DNA from: Candidatus Methanophagaceae archaeon
GTDB taxonomy: Archaea > Halobacteriota > Syntropharchaeia > Alkanophagales > Methanospirareceae
Direction of reading: 5' to 3'
Assembly (NCBI GenBank): GCA_013374505.1
Contig: QENJ01000009.1
Span: forward strand, 1-15,997
DNA: 15,997 nt
Below, piece after piece: positions 1-5,932 of the stretch. Below the pieces are notes generated by a model. The model ran no database searches. It had not been told where the DNA came from and worked only from the letters and a program-made list of their open reading frames with translations. Each line of letters starts with the position of its first letter. The first letter of the stretch is position 1. A program made the translations under genes and the position numbers.

Positions 1-586
1 CTACCAACTGAATCGAGGTCTTTCCGTCACTATTTGGCTCGAATAGTTGCATAACTATATCAACTAACCCACGGCAGATCTCTTTAGGTTTCATTTCTGG
101 TACTATAGAGATCGGTATTTCCGGAAGCTTGCTTAAATCTGCTCCTTTAGCTCGGTTTAAAGCATCATTTAGATCTTGATTATTGAGACATTCCTCTTTT
201 TCTACTCTAAGAATATCCTTTACGATAATCTGGCAATAGGGTCCATCGTCAACAAAAGATAGCCGACTACTTAAGACATCAGGAGTGCTATCATGAATAC
301 AAAGTCCATATTCACTTAGATACCGTGGATCTATTGCATTATAGGCATCAAGTTTTGGTTCTTTTGATCCTGTCTGTGTTGTCAACTCTAAAATCATCCA
401 ACCAGAATCCCCACTTGCAACAATATCGGGTTTCCGTTCTTCGCCTTGCTTAGTTAGAAAAGGCCGTTCCACCACATAGCTAAGTCCAATAGCATTGAAC
501 GGACCGACAAAATCGGGGCGGTTATATCTGTGGAATAACTGGATTGTATTGCGCCACAGTGCTATTCGATCATCTAATTCAGGCAA
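1..586 (-). CDS. Hypothetical protein, partial (3' end outside the window); weak nuclease-like motif
   Basis: An uninterrupted reading frame of 195 codons runs from a TTG at 586 to the window edge. The start is supported by GGGGTGAT about six bases upstream, matching the archaeal anti-SD, and by an 8-bp overlap with the preceding gene, whose stop lies at 579-581. No in-frame ATG is nearer. I do not recognise the family. Residues 52-69 read KPDIV, a short loop, then WMILELT. This resembles the PD-(D/E)xK nuclease core (D54, E67), but the expected lysine is replaced by threonine, so activity is doubtful. The rest is a soluble alpha/beta-like chain without signal peptide or membrane segment. Overlap with the upstream gene implies co-translation and joint function, possibly a two-gene defence or DNA-processing pair. 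That function is inference only. Confidence 0.7.
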   Translation of the reverse strand, partial: MPELDDRIALWRNTIQLFHRYNRPDFVGPFNAIGLSYVVERPFLTKQGEERKPDIVASGDSGWMILELTTQTGSKEPKLDAYNAIDPRYLSEYGLCIHDSTPDVLSSRLSFVDDGPYCQIIVKDILRVEKEECLNNQDLNDALNRAKGADLSKLPEIPISIVPEMKPKEICRGLVDIVMQLFEPNSDGKTSIQLV

Positions 587-1619
587 ATACCATCACCCCA
601 TCATAAAATATAGATGTTTTACCGGCATTATCTTCGCCTTGAATAGCTGCAATTCGAGGGGCTGCATTAACGCAACCCACACCAGGAATCGTAAGGTGGG
701 CAAAGTTCGTACCAACATCTAATAAAACACGGTCCCAAGTGTGAAGATCAATCCCCCGAAATCTTCGGAAGTCTGGTTGTGCTTCAGTTTCCACAAGCCA
801 CAGCTTCATTTCACCGATTCCCTTGGCAACCGTATTAGAAAATGCCTCTAGATCAATCTCTTGGCTAAAATCTATCTCAAAAGCACCCATGCTTTTGTCA
901 CGAAGCTTTGTTGCATCTTTTAGAGCATCCGAATACCGATTTGCCATCTCTGCAATGTAAATCAAAACCTCGTCAACATCTGTTGCCCGATTTATGGTAG
1001 CCTTACCGTTGCTATACCATTCCGCAGAGAGCGATACGGAACCATTCGTCCTCTTCTGCCACCTTACGCTATATATAGCGAATTTCTCCTCTGCTTGCTT
1101 AAGAATCTCCTCCAAACCTTGTATATACTGATTTGCCCCATACCATGCTTTCAGACTGAAATTGCCTGCATCTTCTTCAGGAGAAAGACCGTCAGAGAAT
1201 TTCAATCCTAACCCTCTTTGACTCCAAGATTCCAGACCTTCCCAATGCAATAGCTGATTTCTTGATAACCAACAATTATCAAGCCCTTTTGTACTTTTGA
1301 TACAATTTTCGATAAACAAATCTGACTCCGTTGCACCCATTATACTGTATATTATCCACACACGATCTCTCGTTGAATCCAGAAATAAAGTATTTGGAAA
1401 GTCACCTCCTTTATTTACATACCAATTTACCAAATCAAGTTTTTGCCACTCTCCACAAGGACAGTCTACAGCATTTGCAATAGAATGATTGCTTTCTATC
1501 AGATATGCTTTTAGTTGTGTTGAGTACGTCTTACCAAATATTTCTAAGGATTCTTCGTTATTATCAAACCCTGCTTGCAATCTTTCCTTAAAATCCCGAG
1601 GATTTTGGATGTTACGCAT
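579..1619 (-). CDS. Hypothetical protein of 346 residues, first gene of a two-gene unit
   Basis: ATG start at 1619 with a strong GGAGG seven bases upstream. The protein is soluble, with no signal peptide or membrane helix. Visible features are a CPCGEW segment (residues 53-58) with further cysteines at 106 and 116, a tryptophan-rich middle, an amphipathic helical stretch around 160-185 (QGLEEILKQAEEKF), and a C-terminal GEDNAGKTS segment (328-336). That last segment faintly recalls a P-loop but is at the wrong end of the chain and lacks a proper GxxxxGK[ST] setting. I do not recognise the family. The next gene starts inside its last codons (8-bp overlap), so the two are probably co-translated. 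The pair looks AT-richer than the genes to its right and may be an acquired block. Function unknown. Confidence 0.75.
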   Translation of the reverse strand: MRNIQNPRDFKERLQAGFDNNEESLEIFGKTYSTQLKAYLIESNHSIANAVDCPCGEWQKLDLVNWYVNKGGDFPNTLFLDSTRDRVWIIYSIMGATESDLFIENCIKSTKGLDNCWLSRNQLLHWEGLESWSQRGLGLKFSDGLSPEEDAGNFSLKAWYGANQYIQGLEEILKQAEEKFAIYSVRWQKRTNGSVSLSAEWYSNGKATINRATDVDEVLIYIAEMANRYSDALKDATKLRDKSMGAFEIDFSQEIDLEAFSNTVAKGIGEMKLWLVETEAQPDFRRFRGIDLHTWDRVLLDVGTNFAHLTIPGVGCVNAAPRIAAIQGEDNAGKTSIFYDGVMVFA

Positions 1620-1626
1620 TATTGTT

Positions 1627-1640
1627 CCTCCTAATAGGAG
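1627..1640 (-). promoter_or_regulatory. Ribosome binding site partly held in a small inverted repeat
   Basis: On the minus strand the Shine-Dalgarno GGAGG (1631-1627) lies seven bases before the ATG at 1619. Its AGGAG is the right arm of a perfect inverted repeat, CTCCT-ATT-AGGAG (1640-1628). A five-base-pair hairpin could therefore cover the site. The stem is short with a three-base loop, so it may be chance. Confidence 0.4.
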
Positions 1641-1667
1641 ATTATGAATTTATCTTATATCTACCCC

Positions 1668-1705
1668 CCATATATACCTTTACGTATTTCTATTATATAC
1701 CCTCA
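1668..1705 (-). promoter_or_regulatory. Probable TATA-box region for the 346-residue gene
   Basis: Two TATA-like stretches occur on the minus strand, GGTATATAAT near 1692-1703 and GGTATATATG near 1670-1679. Initiation about 25 bases after the nearer one would give a leader of roughly 25 bases that still contains the GGAGG site. Inferred from archaeal spacing only. Confidence 0.4.
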
Positions 1706-1980
1706 TATATGCTTTTATCATGAAGATGTCGCTATAACTTACTTAAGAGACGGTCTCACGATTCAAAATCAAAACAAAACGAAACACATATAGGAGTTTA
1801 TAATCAAAAAATAAGCACCATATTCTGCAAAAAGTATAATTATGGGACAAATCCTTGAGTACCTGGCCTGCACATAGGCACGAGCGCTTATGATTCAGAC
1901 TACGCTTTTATCACAGGTTTATAAAAGCTTTTCGTCTTTTAAAAATAAGAAGATCGGTGCTAAAGTGCTGACGTGTTGGC
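1706..1980. other. Non-coding AT-rich interval
   Basis: No convincing gene, tRNA or repeat array was found on either strand. The stretch holds A-rich runs near 1768-1790 and a short palindrome, AAAAGCTTTT, at 1923-1932. It separates the 3' end of wtpA from the promoter of the 346-residue gene, both on the minus strand. A degraded gene cannot be excluded, but I see no recognisable protein fragment. Confidence 0.4.
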
Positions 1981-2020
1981 TAAAAACAACTTGAGTTCAT
2001 ACGGACTTGCCAGTTGCAAG
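1981..2020 (-). terminator. Probable terminator after wtpA
   Basis: Directly after the wtpA stop (2024-2026), the minus strand shows a perfect 5-bp hairpin, CTTGC-AACTG-GCAAG (2020-2006), followed about 15 bases later by GTTGTTTTTA (1990-1981). Archaeal termination depends mainly on T-runs, so the T-run may be the effective element. Confidence 0.4.
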
Positions 2021-2023
2021 CGT

Positions 2024-3079
2024 CTATATTGGCTTACTATGCGGCTCTAACGCAAAAGGCACTACACCACTTCCTTCTGCAGGAACAAGAGGCGGCTGCT
2101 CCAGATCACCCAAAATCTTCTGACCCGCCTCACCGATCACAAACTGCACAAACGCAACCGCAAGTTCCGGCTGTGGCGCGTTCTTGGGTATTGTCACCGC
2201 ATAGAAAATCGGGCTGCCGACTCGCTCTGTATCAACAGCCGAAAAACGTTGAAATCCCAACCGAACTTTTACTTTCTTGTAGTCGTCTTCATATTCCGTA
2301 GAACTCAAATCTATCTGGTCTGGCAATTCCACAAACAGCAAGCCGTGTTGCTGTGCCACGCTCTTGTATTGAAATGCATAATCAAGCCCACCGTACTCCA
2401 GCAGTGCTAATAGCTGCACGCTTCCACCTCGTACAACCACTTTTCCCGCGTGTGGCTCAAATATTTCAGGCACAAACACGATGTATGTATCGCCTTCTTG
2501 GGTTACCGAGATAGTAGGCTCGAAATTACACGCGATTAAAACATCAAAAATCGTTTGGTTATCGTAGTACGATTCCGCGAGTTGGGTCACCATCAAGGTT
2601 CGGTATCCACACGAGTCCAGCATAGGGTTCGAGAACCCGAACGTTACATCCGGTCGTGCCAGAATTTCATACCAGTTCGATTCCGTTATCTCATCTGCAT
2701 ATTTGCTTTGGTTATTATAAGCGATGACCATCTGATTCGTTGCGAACTTAACGTACCAGTCCGCGTAATCTTCACCACTCGGAGTAGCATACATCATATC
2801 AGGAATCAACGAATAATCAGCAACCGCAAGCACATCCACTTCCTTATGTATGTCTGTTACCTGCCGGATCACCTGGATACTTCCATGCCCCTCCATCTGC
2901 ACGTCCACACCGGGATGCCAACTTTCGAATTGTTTTTCTAGTTCTTCAAATGGCACAATCAGACTTCCGGCATAGATTACTTTCAGTTTCGTTTCTTCCT
3001 GTTCCTGTTGCTGGTAAATCGCAGTGCTCACAACCACCGCAACAATTAGTATCAGAACTGTAATGTGTATAGTTTTCAT
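2024..3079 (-). CDS. wtpA: Tungstate/molybdate ABC transporter substrate-binding protein WtpA
   Basis: A 351-residue protein that binds tungstate or molybdate outside the cell for import. An N-terminal hydrophobic anchor (residues 5-21) has no lipobox cysteine, so it is probably membrane-tethered. Family motifs are clear: AGSLIVPFEELE (37-48), HPGVDV (55-60), ADYSLIPDMMY (87-97), LDSCGYRT (154-161), DYAFQYKSVAQQHG (233-246) and a C-terminal FVQFVIGEAGQ stretch. Length is normal. From memory of Archaeoglobus ModA/WtpA, an Asp and a Glu supply carboxylate ligands for six-coordinate oxyanion binding. The Asp appears kept (D155), but the Glu position reads Gln (Q237). The gene is last in a five-gene surface-protein operon, 11 bases after the preceding stop, with no obvious RBS, so coupling is likely. 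No intact wtpB or wtpC is in the window; decayed copies lie about 9.6 kb away. Confidence 0.92.
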   Translation of the reverse strand: MKTIHITVLILIVAVVVSTAIYQQQEQEETKLKVIYAGSLIVPFEELEKQFESWHPGVDVQMEGHGSIQVIRQVTDIHKEVDVLAVADYSLIPDMMYATPSGEDYADWYVKFATNQMVIAYNNQSKYADEITESNWYEILARPDVTFGFSNPMLDSCGYRTLMVTQLAESYYDNQTIFDVLIACNFEPTISVTQEGDTYIVFVPEIFEPHAGKVVVRGGSVQLLALLEYGGLDYAFQYKSVAQQHGLLFVELPDQIDLSSTEYEDDYKKVKVRLGFQRFSAVDTERVGSPIFYAVTIPKNAPQPELAVAFVQFVIGEAGQKILGDLEQPPLVPAEGSGVVPFALEPHSKPI

Positions 3080-3090
3080 CAGTCGTGATT

Positions 3091-3681
3091 TTACGTTTTA
3101 TTTTGATTCTTGATAGCACGAATCGCTATTTTATCCACCCACTTAATCCAGTAATGACCTTCAGTCAATAGTTTATCCTCCGACACAATAGCGAGTCTGA
3201 GCGGTCTGCCGTCATCTTCGGATAAAAGTGCACCGTCTTGTTCATACATTAAGATCGTCTTTAATTCTCCGTGTGGTAGCTCCTTAAGAGTTGCAGGCTC
3301 GAAAGTGACAAAATCGCCTTTGACCTGGTCATATGTGAATACCATCATATACCCGTCTGGTGCAGATACCCAAAGAGTATTTGAATCGTTAATACCACCA
3401 ACAAGGGCACATAAGTCTTCCACCGGGACACCTTTACATTTGAATGGCCCATTTATCATGCCCACCGTGCTAAAGAATCCACCATAACCCTCGTAAGACG
3501 GCATTGCTTTTAGTTCATCAAAGGTCACTACTTTTTCTGCCGTGCCAATCAACGTCAGGTTCCAGTTGATCTTCTCTTCGGGCGCTCCAAAAGGATGTGT
3601 ATACATAACAGCGGCGATAGCTCCGATGCCTATCACAGCAATAATAACTACAAATCTGATGGTTTTGCGGTCTTCTTTCAT
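3091..3681 (-). CDS. Membrane-anchored SUOX-like (molybdopterin-fold) domain protein
   Basis: A 196-residue protein. Residues 9-27 form a membrane anchor and the rest is predicted outside. Residues 39-190 resemble the oxidoreductase molybdopterin-binding (sulfite oxidase) fold: NLTLIGTAEKVVTFDEL, then GVPVEDLCALVGG (84-96), VSAPDGYMMVF (105-115), GRPLRLAIVSED (158-169), and a closing WIKWVDKIAI strand (178-187). In catalytic members a Cys before the W-x-GVP segment binds molybdenum. Here the segment reads FKCKGVP, with Cys at 82 but none further upstream, so catalysis is doubtful and a structural or binding role is possible. Its ATG overlaps the previous stop (ATGA), and wtpA follows after 11 bases, indicating one transcription unit. 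The pairing suggests molybdenum/tungsten-related work at the cell surface (inference). Confidence 0.75.
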   Translation of the reverse strand: MKEDRKTIRFVVIIAVIGIGAIAAVMYTHPFGAPEEKINWNLTLIGTAEKVVTFDELKAMPSYEGYGGFFSTVGMINGPFKCKGVPVEDLCALVGGINDSNTLWVSAPDGYMMVFTYDQVKGDFVTFEPATLKELPHGELKTILMYEQDGALLSEDDGRPLRLAIVSEDKLLTEGHYWIKWVDKIAIRAIKNQNKT

Positions 3682-4493
3682 CTCGCCCGCCTCATTAAAG
3701 CATAAAAAGCCAACATCAACCCTGCAATTGCAAATACGAGTTCAAATCCGGGTAGTGGACTTGATGTAGGAGAGGCCATAGATTTCGCTGGACCTCCCAC
3801 TTCGCCTGTGTATCCCCCGCGGTAAATCATTATTTCGTCTACCCATTTCACAGATAAACCCCCTGTTGAAGGATACAGGTCTCCGAAGAAGTGCTGACTT
3901 TTTTCAGGTAAGCATTCGCGCATGTCCCAATTGCCGAAGACGTGTTTACCCTCGGAGTTGGACGAATTATCCGCAAAGAATACCAGGCGCATTCCCGTGT
4001 AATAGTCGGGTGGATACCCTTTTCCCTGACGCTCACCGACTTCGGTGTCCTCGCCGTTATACCAGCATAGAACTATCGGTCCTTGTTGGGGTTCCGGTTC
4101 ATAAACGTTTGTATAGCCGAACTCTACATGGTAACCATCCGGTGCATGAACCATCACTTCATCGTCCGGGGACATACCCCCCACCAAATCGCATAAATCC
4201 TTTATGTCCGTACCTTTCACGGCACCTCTATCCTTGAAGTTGGTCGTCTCGTTCTTGTCCCATTTATCACCTTCAAATACCGGACCCTGATGGTAGTAAT
4301 GTGTTACTCCGTCGCCATAGACCGGTAAATTCTGCGCCAGCCACTGATATGTTACCGTTGTCTCGTCTAAGGTAGTTCCTGCCTCTGTATATAATATCAC
4401 GTGCACTTCCGTCGTGGGTGCTGCTTGAACAAGGCACGTCGCGAATACCAATACCAGAAACAGCGAAATCCAGCGCACTATATTTTGGTTCAT
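3678..4493 (-). CDS. Surface protein: one SUOX-like 'A' module with PGF-CTERM anchor
   Basis: A 271-residue secreted protein. A signal peptide (1-25) ends at VQA-AP. An A module (27-224) follows, with THYYHQGP (64-71), KDLCDLVGGMSPDDEV (98-113), NVYEPEPQQGP (129-139), GMRLVFFAD (167-175), DMRECLPE (190-197) and a closing VKWVDEIMIY (215-224). A Ser/Thr/Pro linker leads to PGF (248-250), a hydrophobic helix and RRAR, the classic PGF-CTERM signal for archaeosortase cleavage and lipid attachment. The A module shares its DLC-LVGG and APDGY core with the next gene's SUOX-like domain, so I read it as an expanded SUOX-fold relative. The start overlaps the upstream stop by ATGA, and its own stop overlaps the next start the same way. 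Ligand or enzyme activity unknown. Confidence 0.8.
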   Translation of the reverse strand: MNQNIVRWISLFLVLVFATCLVQAAPTTEVHVILYTEAGTTLDETTVTYQWLAQNLPVYGDGVTHYYHQGPVFEGDKWDKNETTNFKDRGAVKGTDIKDLCDLVGGMSPDDEVMVHAPDGYHVEFGYTNVYEPEPQQGPIVLCWYNGEDTEVGERQGKGYPPDYYTGMRLVFFADNSSNSEGKHVFGNWDMRECLPEKSQHFFGDLYPSTGGLSVKWVDEIMIYRGGYTGEVGGPAKSMASPTSSPLPGFELVFAIAGLMLAFYALMRRAR

Positions 4494-5929
4494 TTTATGC
4501 TTCTTCTCCGTTTATGCACGTAAGCACCCGCAACAAATCCCGCGAATACGAATAAAGCTTCAAATCCCTGTGCTGATGGTGTTGGCGTAGCAGTTAGCGC
4601 GGGCGTTTCCGTGGGTGTTGGTGGCGCAGAGGGCACGTTCGTAGGACGAGGCAGAGGTGGAGGCGAGGGCGCAGGCGTTGCGTTTCCCCGAGGAATAGCG
4701 ATGAAAAAGCCGGTGGTATTGATCGTTCCAACTGTCGTATTGGTATTTGTCCATGTCCAGTTGAAAACAATATCGACCATTTCATGATTGTTTTGATCGT
4801 ATGCGGTTGCATTGAACTGTTGTGTAGCGTCACGGGCATTTACAGTTACCGACTGTGGCGAGACGTAAATCGCGGTTAGAACGGGACTAAACTGCGAGTC
4901 ACCGTAACTATCACTGCTATACGTCCTATCTCTTCTATCATCTTCATGTACCGTTACATTCATAATCCCGCTTACGGTTCCGTTTTCTGCTCTTATCGTA
5001 ACAGTGCCTGCAGCTTTCGCGTCAAATAAACCGTTTTCGTCTATTGACCCAATGTATTCCGCGCTGCTCGACCACGTAAATCTGATAAATGGTAGTTCTT
5101 TGCCATCCGTGTCGTATGCGGTTGCATTGAACTGTTGTGTCTCACCCTCATCCAGTGTTATGTCCGCAGGTGAAACGGTGATTGCACTTAATTCTGGAGA
5201 ATCTGTGCGGCTATATATGTGTATTCGATTTACGTACTTCATCGTATACCCGGTCGTAGTCGGGTAATCCGGATATTGATAGTAGTGCCAGCAATCCTCA
5301 GGCAGACATGCGCACATATCCCCGATGCCAAATACGTGTTTACCCCACGGATTCGTGGCCGTATCGGCGAAGAAGACCAGGCGCATACCGTTTGAATAAC
5401 CGTCCGGCACGTACCCACTGATCTCGCCACTTTCATTGGCATCAAGCGTATACCAGGTCACAACCATCGGTCCCTGTCGCGGATCGGGTTCGTAAACGTT
5501 CGAGTACGGGAACTTCAAGCCGAATCCATCGTTCGCCTTGACCTCAACCGTATCTCCTTCAGACATGCCTCCGACCAGATCACACAGATCCTTTACGTTT
5601 GTCCCTTTTACGGCACCCAGATCTTTTCCGAGTACATTCATATCCTCACTCGGATTCCTGTTGTCATAGGTCTCATTTGGGTGTACTTCATTCCAGTAGT
5701 CTTCAAAGATAGGCCCCTGGTGGTAGTAGTGTGTCACACCGTCACCGTAAACCTCAAGGTTTCGCATCAGCCATTCGTGATCAACCGTCGTTTCGTTCAG
5801 TAATGTAGTACCATCGTTCGCGTACATCGCGATATGCACCTCGGTAGTGCCATCTGCCGACACAAGTGGCGTTATGAACAGCAGTCCAAAGCAGATGTAT
5901 ATTATTATTAAAAACAAATCTTTTCGCAT
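4490..5929 (-). CDS. Surface protein: SUOX-like 'A' module, two Ig-like Big_2 domains, stalk and sorting tail
   Basis: A 479-residue secreted protein. A signal peptide (1-25) precedes an A module (27-240) with THYYHQGP (66-73), DLCDLVGGMSEGD (114-126), RQGPMVVTW (151-159), GMRLVFFAD (181-189) and DMCACLPEDCWHYY (204-217). Two bacterial-Ig-like (Big_2) domains follow: about 247-327 (ITVSPADITLDEGETQQF) and 350-418 (IYVSPQSVTV). Then come a Pro/Thr-rich stalk (416-452) and a tail of QGFE, a hydrophobic helix and KRRR. The tail resembles PGF-CTERM but has Gln where Pro is expected. The extra cysteines at 206 and 213 are not shared with sibling modules. A GGTGGAG site sits a few bases before the ATG, inside the end of the metallophosphoesterase gene (3-base gap). 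It probably holds the A module away from the envelope. Confidence 0.8.
   Translation of the reverse strand: MRKDLFLIIIYICFGLLFITPLVSADGTTEVHIAMYANDGTTLLNETTVDHEWLMRNLEVYGDGVTHYYHQGPIFEDYWNEVHPNETYDNRNPSEDMNVLGKDLGAVKGTNVKDLCDLVGGMSEGDTVEVKANDGFGLKFPYSNVYEPDPRQGPMVVTWYTLDANESGEISGYVPDGYSNGMRLVFFADTATNPWGKHVFGIGDMCACLPEDCWHYYQYPDYPTTTGYTMKYVNRIHIYSRTDSPELSAITVSPADITLDEGETQQFNATAYDTDGKELPFIRFTWSSSAEYIGSIDENGLFDAKAAGTVTIRAENGTVSGIMNVTVHEDDRRDRTYSSDSYGDSQFSPVLTAIYVSPQSVTVNARDATQQFNATAYDQNNHEMVDIVFNWTWTNTNTTVGTINTTGFFIAIPRGNATPAPSPPPLPRPTNVPSAPPTPTETPALTATPTPSAQGFEALFVFAGFVAGAYVHKRRRSIK
4797..4825. repeat. 29-bp exact direct repeat, copy 1
   Basis: Identical to 5112-5140. On the minus strand both copies encode TQQFNATAY and its neighbours at equivalent places in the two Big_2 domains. 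Synonymous positions are also identical, which suggests a recent duplication or gene conversion within the gene. Confidence 0.85.
5112..5140. repeat. 29-bp exact direct repeat, copy 2
   Basis: The partner of 4797-4825, lying in the first Big_2 domain of the 479-residue surface protein. The match ends sharply on both sides. Confidence 0.85.
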
Positions 5930-5932
5930 TCG

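Noticed and set aside
552..640. P-loop ATPase in the 346-residue protein from its GEDNAGKTS segment
   Set aside because: The spacing is GxxxAGKTS but it lies only 15 residues from the C-terminus, with no Walker B able to follow.
495..722. Plus-strand open frame of 75 codons near the left edge
   Set aside because: It is antisense to both genes of the overlapping pair, with no family resemblance.
1800..1930. tRNA or small RNA in the non-coding interval
   Set aside because: No cloverleaf arms, T-loop consensus or box C/D pattern could be assembled; only short chance hairpins are seen.
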